DNA from: Eremophila alpestris peregrina
Taxonomy: Eukaryota > Chordata > Aves > Passeriformes > Alaudidae
NCBI GenBank assembly: GCA_009792885.1
Contig: WMCF01000021.1
Coordinates: 4,747,690-4,811,689, forward strand
Direction: 5' to 3'
DNA: 64,000 bases
Position 1 is the first letter of the stretch, and each line of letters begins with the position of its first letter. Below, one piece after another: positions 36,625 to 49,627 of this stretch. The position numbers and the translations under genes are program-made. The notes beneath the pieces were generated by a model. The model made no database searches. It had not been told where the DNA came from and worked only from the letters and a program-made list of their open reading frames with translations.

Positions 36625-36690
36625 CTCATTTGCAGCAAGAAATGCATTATTTGCCTCTGCCATGTTCATGTAGTTGTTATTGTTTCCAAA
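36625..36690 (-). CDS. TOX3: TOX3 exon 2
   Basis: This exon encodes 22 residues of the N-terminal region, FGNNNNYMNM then AEANNAFLAANE. The acceptor is a pyrimidine-rich TTTTCTTTCAG and the donor is GAG|GTAGAT. The asparagine-rich start and the AEANNAF segment match the segment that follows the first exon in TOX3 proteins. The reading frame stays open upstream of the acceptor for 13 codons to an ATG at 36729, but that stretch lies in the polypyrimidine tract and is taken as intron. The phase is 0 at both ends. Exon 1, expected to encode about 29 residues, was not found within the window. Confidence 0.93.
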
Positions 36691-39600
36691 CTGAAAGAAA
36701 AATAAATATTTGGATTTAATGTATGCCATGATAAACTTTTCTTTACCCCATCGCTGGCATAGAAAAGGTTGGGGGAAGAAAAAACCAACAAAACAAAAAC
36801 AACGAACAGATAAAAGAATTTAGAGATGTTCTTTGAAGTCAGAACTCAATTGGATTCAACATTATTACTATTATTACATACTCTGCATCCCCCAGTCATT
36901 ACAAGGAAGATATTCAGGTGCATCCCTCCAACTTTTTTTGCCCATGCAGCAAAGCCACCTCAGAGACCTAAAGGTGACTTTGGAAATTAAGAATCCGTCA
37001 GGAAGAGACTCCCAGGAAAGACATTTCTACTCCACTACATCTTTTCTGATGTACATTATAATATTTCTGCCAGTGATCCTGACCTGAAGGATTGCTACAG
37101 CCAGAAGTAGCTGCTCTATTCCTACTCCAAGCAGGTCTGACTTCAAAGAGCTGAAGGCCAGGAAGGGGAAGAATGAGAATCTGCAATGCTGCTCCTGAAG
37201 TCCCATTCTTTCCACAAAACTGAAAAGCCAAACAATCCCCCTTTGTTTAGCTTTCCCTCCAGTGGAGCTCCCACTCTCCCAGTGAACATTAGCAGCAGAA
37301 CATTGTGCAGATCAGAGTAACTGTCTGGCACTGAGACCCCCAGATGTGCCCAGTGCCCCCTTGCTCCCACCCAGGTGCAAGTCTCATGCCACATGCCAAG
37401 GGATTCCTTCCATGCCAGTCATTTCCTCCAAATTCTCAAGGATGAACATTTGTTGAGGAAGAGAGGTACTTTTACTTCTCCAGACAGAACACTGACACAA
37501 AAGACATTATCAGCATAACACTGTGCTTTATGCCCTTGAACAGCTCTTCCAAAGGCATGTAGGCTGCTAACCAGTCCTGCTCACATTCCCAGAGGAGGGA
37601 GGCATCCAGAGCCTTTGCTTCAAGGAACAGACACCAGGCATGTCATGCACCTACAGCAGAACAAGCTTTCACCTGTCCCCATGCTGTCCCTACCACATCA
37701 CTGCTGCTAAAGCCACACTGAGCATTCCTCTCTTAACTCCCATTTTCGAGTTTTATAAAACAATTTTTTTTAGGAAGGCTTTGTTTTATCTTATCTTGAC
37801 AGATCTTGGTGGACCTGCATCCCCTCCTCAGCCCCACAACAGCCAACACTCCCAACAGCAGCACAAGCTCTGCAAGCTCTGCATGGGGATGGGTGGCCAT
37901 GTACTTGCACAGGTTGTTCTTCCCAAAACCTGTCCTAAAAGGAAAACCACCTTCCTTCAGCTCAATTTGCTACAGCTGCACTTGGTGTGCCTAACTATCT
38001 TTAGCAGTGAAATGAAACTCTCCAGTTTCTCACTGGAGGGGACCAGTGATCCTTTCAAGAAAGGCTTTTCCCCTGAAAACTCAAGCATCCACTTCTGGCA
38101 ATAAGACAAAGTTAAAAGGAGATATAAAGGGAAAAAAAAAAAAAGGCATCAGAGCTTTGTGTACCTGATGAATTGTCAGATTGACTAAACAGGACATCAA
38201 CCAAATTAGGAGACACTCACAGGGGAGGGAAGGAATACAAGATGAGATCCCTCATTCTGAAGTAAGAAATGCCATTTGTGTTCTTATCATTCTGAATCTT
38301 TCAACCTATAACACATGTTAAGCAACAGAGGCCTTAGCACAATATGTAGGCTGCCTCATAGCTATTAAAACTCTGTTATCCCCAGCTATGCAGATACTCA
38401 AGTAATGTCATCCATTTTTAAAAAGCCCAGATGTCACCCATGTTTGGAGATTAAAAAATTCAAGTGAAATTGCACATTCAAATGACTGTTTTGGCACGTA
38501 CGGATGAGTGTGTGGATTTGCTGCACAAAGACTCAACTTCAGCTCCACAGTGCAATCGACAGGATGGAATTTGTCATGTCAGTTAGTGGCAAACTAAGAA
38601 TGATTTACATGGAAAACTCAAATGGCTCGAACAGAGCTGTTCTTTCTACAGTAACAAAAAAAAAATAAAAATAAAAAGAGACAGAAATCAAGTTTTCAAA
38701 GGATACCTAAGGGCAAAGGAACACTAGGCAAGCATTACTCTAACACTGGATAAATTATAAGTGGGGATAAACCTTACCCTATTTTAATGACCTTAGCATC
38801 CTAAGGGCTCCAGTGCCTCAAAACAGAAATGTGGTTGATTTTCTCCTTGAAAAGTAAAATTCTACATCGTTTTGATGTACATGTATTGCTCACAGCACAG
38901 CTACTGCTTTCTGATTGCCGGGGTGGTTTTCTTCTTTTTTGTTTTATTACAGTAAAACAAAGGGGAGAGTGACAATTTAATTTTCCGTTTTATTAAGACT
39001 GTGGAAGAAAATGATATAACAAGGAATGTCAAAGCTAAAAGTTACAGGTACATATCCTTCAAGTCATTCTGTTCTTAGGCTGTAATATTTAAGACCCCAT
39101 TGTGTATGACTCAGGCAATGATGTCAGAAACTGAAATATTTCAGCTTTTGTTAGTATGGATCACAACTAATATTCTTTACATTTATTTTTTGTCTCTGAA
39201 CTAGAAATCCATTGAAGGCACATAACAATTATCAGTGAGTATTTCTAAGATTAAACTTCCATATTATCTAATGGTACCTATAACAACAAAAGAAAATAAA
39301 ATGGTTATTATCTTAAGGACCTAAACAATTCAAAAAACAAATTAAGCTTAGAGTGAAATAAGAACTGGGTTAGAAATCCTCTTCTGAACAGTTAGTCTGC
39401 GAATGTAATTACTGAAGAAACTACAGCTAATCAGCTGTGAATTGTATCCATTAATTAGTATTTGCCCTGGAGAAATGAGAAAAATCAGTAACAATGTTAA
39501 CACTGCAATGCACTGATGAGTACTGAAACACAGGGCCCTCAGCATTTAGTCAAGCAGGTGGCTCCAATGGTCCAAGTAATTTAAAAAGCTCTCACCTGAA

Positions 39601-41770
39601 GTGCAGAGCTGGAATTACAAAGCACTTCTTGCATATCTTTGTATCTATATAAGGCTATAATTAATGGCTTTTAATTTAGAAACACTTTGTGATCAGCTGG
39701 GAACAGTGATAAATCATTCTAAATAGAACAACGGGTTCTTGCCTATTTTAGTAAAATATTTTTTTCTGAAAAGACTCTTGTTGCAGACAATATTTTTCTC
39801 CATTTATTTCCTTAAGGATCCCTTGCTCTGACCCCTCTTAAACAGCTCAGAGCACTGGTATAGTTGACAGCAGGGATTCAAATTAAAGGGGGACACAGCA
39901 ATTTGGCCTGCCCAGGCAGACTCCCAGAGGATCTCACCTGTTGGGTCTCCCTGAGACAGAAGAAGATGCAGCACCTAGTCCAGCTCTCTCTTTGTTTTGG
40001 GATGGTGTTGGGATGCTTTGCAAAGAACTTTACCAGAGCAAATAAAAAGGTTTTGCATAAACTTTTTCATCTAAAGAACTCAGAGCACCCTTGCTCTGTA
40101 AGTAGGAAAGAATAAAAATGTCTCCAGTTTCCCTTGGCACCATTGCATTACAAAGTGCAGTTTTTTTCCTTTTGTTTCAGTTCAAACTCTCTCTTCAGTT
40201 CTGATGAACACATTAAGTGGGAGTACCCAGCTGACTGCCACCACCAACCCATGGAAACCACACACATCTGCCCATCTCAGGAAATGAACTGCACACAAAC
40301 AAAGCCTCTTCTGAACCTGCTGTGATTTACATTCTTCATGTAAATCACTGCATTAGAACTACCCCAGTTCAGTTCAGTCCCCTACTCTTGTATGTTGGAA
40401 GGACACCTGATCTTGGCCCTGCTCTGGACAGACAGACATGAAGACTGGAATGAGACTGGGTGCTTGGGGTACTAATGCCTTGTATAAGGCATGTGCAGAA
40501 AACTAATTCGTTCTAAAACAGCTGATTGAAGCTCTTCTCTTCGACTGCCAGACCTGAAGCCAAACACCAGGTCTTACTCAGCTTCTCTAGAAGGGTGTGT
40601 ATTTGTAATGCAAAGGGGAAGTTCACACCCTCTCCTCCTTCATATGGAGACCAATCAACTCCTGCCCAGCACTGGGGATATAAAAACTTATCACTGCCAC
40701 CTTTCTACAAAAAAGGGACAGTGCCACTTGGAACTGGCACAGCACAATGCTGCTTGGGTTTTCAAACTCCCCTTTGTACTCATCAGAGCTTAAAAATTGG
40801 TTGGTTATGAAAGCTGAGACTAATGAGCAGTTGTTTTAAGGCAGAATTCTGATATGGTGAATGCCTTGGCAGCTTGGGATAAAAATCAGTGATTAAATGT
40901 CCACTGAGTCTGAATTCCTACTGAAACTTCAGAAAATCTCAAATGTTGAATTGTGGCCACTCTCTGGGCTCTTTGGCAACTGTGATTGACTCATCTTAGC
41001 AAGAGATAAAACAGGCCAAAGAGAACTTTATACCACAAAACTATATTAGTTTATAAAAAAGCTTCAAAACTAAAGCAAATAACATTTGAAGGTGTTACTC
41101 TTATGGACACACAGATCAACATTTTGAAACTATAGAAGTTAATCAGAATTTTGCTACTGATTTTAATAGAGAAATCGTTTTACTTACAATTTTCTGTCAG
41201 CAGTATTTTTTACAACCTGTCTTTAAATTCACTGACTTGTTGTGCAATTCTAACCTGAAAAATGTTAGAACTCACATCTAACTATTCATTTCCTCAAGAG
41301 GCCAAATAACAGAAATACATATGCTACTTAAAACGAGACATAAATGAGCATAGACTTTTATCTCAGCATCTCAAAAGAACAAAAATGAATGTTTAAAACA
41401 CTAATATTTTTACACTCAAAAAGAAAATTTAATTCAGCAGGCAAATTTGTAAAATATGCCAAATTGTTCTTTTTACAATATTGCTGTTTATTAGTGCAAC
41501 CTCAGGGAAAAACCACAATTGGAAAGGCTATTGTTCTCGCACAGGATCATAACAAAACCATGAAACATGAATAAATGTCCCACACTAAAAACTTAAAATG
41601 CATCCTGAACAGGAATGAAACACATTTTATCATCTACTCACAGTTAATCCATCAACCTAAATTTTGCTTAAAAGGAATGACTGCAATTCTGTACTCAAAG
41701 ACTACATATCATATATATGAGAATAAATGAAAAAAAATAATAGCTATGGCAGAATCCACTCCCTGCTTCT

Positions 41771-41828
41771 TGGGGTTTTTTTTTTTTTGTTGTTGTTGTT
41801 GTTTTTAATTTTTTTTGGATTTTTTTTT
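41771..41828 (+). repeat. T-rich tract with (TTG)n
   Basis: GGGG is followed by a long T run, about five TTG units, and two further T8-T9 runs. Low-complexity sequence. Confidence 0.85.
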
Positions 41829-44800
41829 AATTAAAGAAAACCTTATCCTAACCCTTCCTGGAAAACAGAATTCAGACTTAATTATCATGACACCAGCAGT
41901 TCTTTCATAATTATTAGTTAATGTTCAGTCAAAATACACATTTAAAGTTTTTCAGGATAGTATTTCTAGTCAAAATTCTCACTGCCTGTAGAACAAGATC
42001 TAAACCAGTTCTGTCACAGCACTACATGTCCACTTGTGTACCTATTTTAGGTAGTTACACATCCAAATTCTATTATTTCTGATGCCAATTTACTGCTTAT
42101 GGAAAATGGCACCCTCAAATGATCACACTTGTAGTATTTCTGCAGTAAAATTAGAACACGTATTTTTAAAAATATAGCCATTAATAGAGTAATTCTTTTA
42201 TGATGTGAGAATACTTGTGGTTTTCATATAGAAAAATATCAACTAGCACAAATACATATTATGGCAAGAATCTCAGTTTTATCTTCATATTTGGCAAATT
42301 AATTCCTCTGAGGTTACACTACCTTTATGAGTAAAATGAAAGATAACAATCCCAAAAGATGTAATTACAGACCAAAACTAAATTACTTTGCAGGTCTAAG
42401 TACTGTATCTTAATAATTTCACTGGAGAACATCTTCACTGCATTTGGGCAGATTTGATTTTGCTGCCTGACCAATAATTACAGCTCTGGCAAATACAATG
42501 TCTGATAAGGACATCAATTAAGAATGAGCATTGTGTTATTTAAAAAAAAAAAAATTCATCATGTTCACAGCCTGTCTGATTGAATGAAATGCCAAATTAA
42601 ATTAATGGAGATTGCTAAGTCTAGCTGGCTGGTGGGGAACCATGCAGAAAGTGGGACAGCATAGACAATAAACTGTCTGTAATTAAAAGATGAGAAGCTG
42701 GACTAATGCTACTTCAGCCTGATTATTCCAAACAAAACAATATACACTAAAATAATTCTAGCAACAGAAGCAGAAGAAGTGGGAGGAGGCCTGGGGTAGG
42801 GAACATTTTCTTTTTTTTTTTTTAAATAGTATCAACTATCACCATCTATAGATAGCAGTGTCCTCACCAGATGTATTAAATTAAATACTGGGGTGGTTCT
42901 CATCAGAAAACACAATTTTCTCAATGAACACAAAAAACCATACAAAAATTCTCCAGTCCTTTCTGCTCTAGATGGATATCCAGCTAATCCCTGTAGAGGC
43001 TTCACTCCTAAGTTATTATGTGTTCACAGGAGGAGCAGGAGTTCTTTCCTGGAAGAGCAAGTCATCCATGGAAGTTTCAATACTTCAGAAGCAGTAGATG
43101 TATCCATATTATTTTATAAAATACAAGTATTCTATTTTGATTTTGCTAGAAACTATGAGGCAGATTGTTGTTTGACAGGTGCCACACCAGCAACCTTGTA
43201 GGATTCATTGTAAGTGAATGAAGCATTGTTTTAAAGCTTGCAAATGAAGAAGAAATTTTACCTCAGGATGAATGCAAAATGGTTGCCTTCATTTTGACAC
43301 TACATCAGCACCCACAGCAATTCTGGGACTCACTCCTCTGGCAGGATGGCAACATTTTGGAAGGTATGTGTTGCCCAGCATCAGAAGAATTATTCACCAC
43401 AGCCAACAGGCAGCTCTAGGAGGTTATGGGTTCAGTCACTGAGCATAAAGAAGATGGAGAGCTGGACCAGATGTAGGCACAAGAGGTTTGGGTCAGCCTC
43501 TGACTACATGTTAGCAAATAAAGTATCCCAATTCCATCTAAGAGCAAACTGCTCTGTGGTGTGCATAAAGGCAGGGACGTGCACAGAGACAATGCTTCTG
43601 CCAGCAAAAGATAGCATTTTGGAACACTTGCATGAAATACTGGACCTCTAGGTAACATGTATTATCATATATAGTTGGGACTTTCTGTTCCTAATTTTAG
43701 AACAAATTTAAGATTAGTGATTTTTATAGAATAGTACAGTAGCAATCTACTTTCTGAGACAGATTACAGTGTTTTCTTATTTTCATGTCTCAAATCTGCT
43801 AGGACATGTCTTCATGGCCTTGTGAAAAGCCACCCAGGAAGTGTCAGCCTTGGTGGCCCCACCACCAGAACCTGCCACACAGCAGTTATTTCTCTCCATT
43901 TGTTCCCCATCAGGATTCTCCACCACCCCATCTCAGGATCCTGCCATGACCTGGAGGGAATGCAGGCCCTGCAGAAAGCCAAAGGAGCTCCTTTGGGGGA
44001 TTTCATGCCACAAAGCTGCCTTTGCTTACAACCACATCACTGATGATCAACAAGCCAACAGACAGGAGCACAAAACTTTGAAGTATGAAGTATCCATATT
44101 TGCTGTCACATTCTCAATCCTGAATTTTAGGCAAATGAATAATCTCATTAGCGGTTCATTAATTATTGAATCTGTTCATAAATATGTGTAGGATCATACA
44201 TGTGATGGTCTTTTGATATTTAAAATCTTAAGGCTTTTAATTCAGGGGACCATTTAGATTCCAATTTTTGAGTCTCAAACATCTGCCACACTAATTGTTA
44301 TGTATATCCTTATATAAGTGAGGCTATGCCTGTATATATATGTACACATACAGATTCTCTAACTCTGCTTAGAGCCAAAAAAATTCTCAGTGGGATAAAA
44401 TACTTGAGTAAGATTGGAAAGAAAAATAGATATTTATATTTTATTCATATAGCCTCAATATCCATCAGACACACTGTTTGCAGACAGTACAGATTTAAAA
44501 TTTTTGGAAGGCAATTAGAATGGAAACATTTGAAGTTACTTTAAAAGCTTTCAGCTAGCAAATAAAAACTTCGACAATAACAATAAAAAGTACTGACTTA
44601 ATCTCTGTGATTCCAGCCAAACACTTTAATATGAACTCCTTCAGTGAATTCCACAGCCAAAAGCTGTAACTGAGTGATATTTTGCAAAGTGTGATACTGA
44701 ACAAGTCTTAGGAACAGTAATGAAAGGAATATTTAATAGTCTCATGTTAGACATTTTCAGATCTCTTAAGAAGGACACATTCTATAAATGTTTTTATATG

Positions 44801-46030
44801 CAAGAAGTAACTTAGCATGAATATGCACAGTATTATTCTGTGCTGACTGACAGTCAAGGCAATCTCAATATATGCCAGACTTTTAATGCTACGTATTCCA
44901 TATTTAAATGCATACATATTAAAAGGGGGTACAAAGAGCAGTCCTGGCCCTAATATGTATACAAGATTAAGGGGTTATAAAATTAGCCTAGATCTTGAAA
45001 CTGTTCTCCAAGACAAACATACCAACAATTTTTCTGTCACAGATTGAGAGAGTTTCAATTTACTGTTTTGACTCTTTGTAGAGAAGAACGTCTGTCCACA
45101 GTCTGTGGAGTGGTGCCTTCCGAGGTAATACAATGGACACCCAGATTCTGGCACATTCTTGTGTCTTCCAACATATGCTAAGGCTACTTCTCCTCCATAC
45201 AAGGCTAATACAAATATCAAACTTGGGCCAACCAACCCACTGAGTTACAGGTTAAAAAGACCTTACAATATCCACAGATGATACTTCACATAGTTCTGAG
45301 TTCCCTATCATCACACCCTGCTGTTGCCTGAAGCTTCAAACACAGAAAGGTACCAGATGTTAAGATATTCAGTTATAAAGTAATATGAGAATCCACTGTA
45401 GTTTAAGTCTTTGTTTAAAAATATATGAATATTTAAAGACCTTGTTGTCTCACTTTGCTTTCTAACCTAGATGTGTTTGCAGTGATGAACTACGAAATTA
45501 TTTTCCCAGCCACTCTCATGAGCACATACTTGTTGCTACAATAAACCAGATCAGGCATAAATGTCATAGAAGGAAAATATTGTTAAAATGCAAAAAGAAC
45601 TTACTTATATTGCTCTGGTTTGTATGCATTTTTCTACAACTTTGTGGCAATTTGGATTCCACATGAGCACAGGATTTCTCACACATGCAGTTTTCACGTC
45701 ACCCATTTGATGTACGTGTTTTACATTACTCTAAACAGCTGAAATTCTACATAAGATTTCATTTCTGATGACATCCAATGACATATGGCAGTTACAATAT
45801 GCTCTTTTTACACAGCTGCTCTAAAGAATGACGCAAGGCTAAAGCACCTTTTCCGTGGTCCTGTGAGAAGATGGAAATGTCTCTTTTCCCCATGGCATTT
45901 ACCAAAGAAGATCAACAGCTTCTCAGAATGACCTCCAACACACCCACAAAATAATTGAAAAAAGGACCCAAAGCAAGTCTGTGGACCTGATGCTGGGGCT
46001 GCCCCACCTATCTGGTTCCCCAGTCCCTGA

Positions 46031-46070
46031 TGACATGGAGCCCTGGTGACATGGAGCCCTGGTGACATGG
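46031..46070 (+). repeat. 16-bp tandem repeat, 2.5 copies
   Basis: The unit TGACATGGAGCCCTGG occurs at 46031-46046 and 46047-46062, followed by a half copy TGACATGG. The copies are identical, so the array is young. It lies in a locally GC-rich patch. Confidence 0.9.
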
Positions 46071-49000
46071 CTGGAGCCACAGCCTCATGCCCAGCTCAAG
46101 GACAGGAGTCCTCCGGCACCCCTGGGACCCGAGAGCCAGCAAGGTCTTAAGAGGGAGCAGCACTAAGGCACCAAGGACAGCATCAAGGGCCCTTCTTCAA
46201 CTCCCCCCTACTCCTCTGAGCACCTCTTTACCCCCAGCAGTTCAACTGCTGCCAGGGATATTCTTACAGGGCGTTTCTTTTGGTTGGGTTTTTTCAGGAG
46301 GTAAATGCATAAACACAGAGCTGGTTTTGCCATTAGAACATTTCTGTAACACTTCCCTCTTCGAGGCATTAAATTCATACAATCAAGCTGTTAATCATGT
46401 CTACCCCTCCCTTTATTTTATATAAACTGTCTAAGCATTGAACCTAAGCATTTCTTAGCATAATGACAGCATTTTATACTTAGGAACCCAATAAATACTT
46501 TTACATCACTATATTCAAGATTACTGTAACATTTTCGCACACGAATTTAAAGTGATGTGATTATACTGCAATTGGGGCTGTAAGTAGCTTTTCTTACAAT
46601 CTTATATCAAATTTCACTCACTTCAGTGAAAATTGTGAATTCCATTCTAGACTGTGAATCAGCTCTACTACACCAGCAAATTATATCAAGTTTTAAATGT
46701 AAAATTGATAGAGAAAGGGTGAAGCAGATGTAGACATTTTATATTATTCACAATGGAGGATCAGTCAAGATACTTTCAGTCTAAAATCAGTACATGCGTA
46801 AAATCCTAAATATCTCAACTCTCAGCCACGTTGATACCATGAGTTCCTGCATTTTTAATGAAATTAAATACTTTCCACTTCATAAGCACTAATCATAACC
46901 AAATAGATAAATAGCTTTTCTTTAAATTCTGCATTAGCTCTTCTTCACCATGTGCAAGGCTGTACAAAGCCAGTCTAATACAAAGACAGCCTGCAGGATG
47001 TAAGTGCTCCTGTAAAACACATACCCCAAGGAGAAACTGAGGAAAGCCACCCAGAAATGCCCCAACCCCAGTGCCAGAGTTGGTGTCAGTCACCCTCAAA
47101 TGTTCCCCAGGTGATGACATTTTTCAGTTTGGAAACCTTCCATGTGTTAATGGAACATAGATCACAGATGTACTTTGTAAACAGGCACACAACACATCAC
47201 TTCCTCCTGTTCCTTCATTTCATCAACCTGAAATCTGGAGGATTTCTCCACTATTTTTAGTTGGGCATGATTACAAGTCCCACAGCAGGGAGGCCTCTCG
47301 AGAGTCTTCAGCAGCACCTGACTTTATTTAAACATGCAAGATGGAATTGGATGCAATGCTCTGAAATAACAGTACAAGTGAATTAAATTTAAGAGCAGAA
47401 TAATCCCTCATGGTGGTTTGTATTCCTAATTTATGCCACAGAGACTAATTTATCTATCTTTAGCTTCCCACTGTTTTATTCCAACCTAAAGGCAACATTT
47501 TGGGCAGCAGAAACTTTATCTTGTAGGTGAGTAACCTACTTTAATTGCATTTTCATCCATTACTACTGTGTAGCATTTTCTTCACTTAATTGGGTCACTG
47601 TATTTCTTCTTGAAAGGGGCACAGAAATTACTTCTCATATTGATTGCAGCCCCTGAGGTTCAGCTGAGAGTTGAGGACACACAAAGGATACACAGCAAAT
47701 TCCATTTATGACAAATGAAATGAATAAAGTTTCAGTCAAACCTTCATATTAGGAAAATCCTGATGTTAAAATATGGAGATTCTCTATAAAGCATCTCACA
47801 CATGCAGGGCTGGAAATGCCTGGCACCATCACAAAACCAGGCCTCTCAAGTCTTCAGGTGATCTCCAGCACTGGTGTGTCAAAATACTAATGAGTAATTA
47901 GTGTTAGATTAACTGCATATTAGAAAGCACACCAGTAATTTCTTCTCGTAATTTTGAGATGCCATAGAAAAACCAAAGTTTTTAAATATAAAACTAAAAA
48001 TGGTAATAAAAGCTCACTTGAACAGACAAGTGCTACCCTTCAAGTCTTGATGTAAGCAAGCACAAACTTTGATACATGCAAATTCTTGCATTTCTTTTCT
48101 TGAAGTATGAGAGACACCAGATCCTGGTGGCATTTCTGCTGCCAAGCTGTTCCACAGCTCACAACTCACACTCTGAATATATTCTCCTACTTTAGTGGAC
48201 TGAGATAATTCAGTCTCATGCTATTCATATCAAAGATGTGAAAGAAGTTGAATACTTTTTAGTTGAATTTAAAATTATCAGATGTAGCTTTCGTATGAAT
48301 TCAAAGTAAATGCATGAATTGCAATCATAATCAGTAGATGTATAAAAGCTGTAATCTCTTCATGAACTTTCTTTGTCTGAATCTTAGAAACTATGGAACA
48401 CATTCCTAGGGATACCTGTTAATTCCAAGCCAGGTTGATAACTGGAGGCCAAATCAGGAAAGTCACAAGCTTATATACATGTAGCACTCTTTTTTTCTTG
48501 TCAGCTGATGACATGATCTGAGCTGTACCAAAAACATTTCATTGGGTATCTCTGAGATAGTATTTTTGATACAGAAACCACTCTGAAAGAACCAAGTAAT
48601 ACTTTGCACCATAACCACATGCTTCTGGCAGGCAGATGCCTGCTACAGCCAGCTGCAAACTCCTGGAAATTCTCTCTATTATATTTTATATCTTGATCCT
48701 TACCATTCCATCCCACTTTTAGAATGGAAAATTCCCCAGAGGTCAGAAATTTTTAGGCATTAGAAGTGAGTCCTGGAGTCAGGGCAATCACAAAATCCTG
48801 TATATTCAGGGCTTTTTTTCCCCAAATACCCAGGGCTACACCTGTTTCATTGCTGTATTTTGGATCATACAAAAACTTCAGCCAAGTTTCCAACACAGAC
48901 ATGTTGTGCTGCTGTGATATCAAAGCTGTGTGAAGGTTCAGAACTTCAAATCCCACGTCCAGTTCTAGTGAGCCAGTGAAATGATACAAAACCATGTAAG

Positions 49001-49577
49001 GGAGCACAAAACATTCAAATTTCTCTGCCTGCTCACAGCAAGAACAATTCACAGGAAATCCATTTGGTTGGTTGCTTCTTCACCTGCCAAACTGGGGTGA
49101 TTTTGCTCTACCATAAAGTTCCTCAGTCTCTTTTTCTACCTGAATTGGGAAATGCTGTGCAGTGTTAGTGTTACTGTAATGGAGAAGGCAGGAACAGGGC
49201 AAAAGTTCTGGCAGCTTTTTGTTACCAAAAGAGGAAAAATACTAACAAAAATAACTAATGTGTTAGTTAAAAATAAAAGGTATTATAAATAAGTGCTTTC
49301 TCTTAATTTGTATAAGCATCTAGAACAGTTTCTGGTAATATTTAATTGTCCAGTGGTTTTAGATTTAGAAAATCCCTAGACCAAGCCATCCTCACACTAA
49401 TAATGGTTTTGCCTATAATTGCTTGCCTGATCTGCCCTGGAATTATAGCAGTTTTCCAGTGGAAGAGATTTCCTTTGCTAATCAAAACAAAGTTGCTCAA
49501 CTGTATTTTCAAAACTGGTGAAGAACAATAAATGTATTTTAATGGAAGAAGTGAGTTGTCAAATACAACATACATAG

Positions 49578-49627
49578 GAAGAGGAATAAAAAGATATTTA
49601 TTCCTTTGAAGAGGAATAAAAAGATAT
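49578..49627 (+). repeat. 20-bp direct repeat with 30-bp period
   Basis: GAAGAGGAATAAAAAGATAT occurs at 49578-49597 and again, unchanged, at 49608-49627, with a 10-bp spacer. Confidence 0.9.

Larger units (their letters stand above)
11494..36690 (-). other. TOX3: TOX3 gene, exons 2-7 and 3' UTR (5' end outside window)
   Basis: This span covers the visible part of the TOX3 gene. TOX3 is a nuclear HMG-box protein of the TOX family that binds DNA and acts with transcription co-activators such as CREB and CITED1 (family knowledge). Six exons were placed by matching translated segments to the TOX3 family and checking GT-AG sites. Exon lengths are 66, 255, 270, 228, 81 and 741 nt, all multiples of three, and every visible junction falls between codons. 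The joined frame gives 546 codons plus a stop, with no frameshift or internal stop. Visible introns are 3.9, 14.3, 1.3, 1.3 and 1.7 kb; intron 1 exceeds 27 kb. The order and product distinguish it from TOX, TOX2 and TOX4, which lack this long Q/H/M-rich tail. The low end is set at the most distal poly(A) signal I consider likely and is uncertain. Confidence 0.95.

Noticed and set aside
37640..38104. 154-codon plus-strand open frame
   Set aside because: No domain match recognised, and it lies in the intron antisense to TOX3. Treated as chance.
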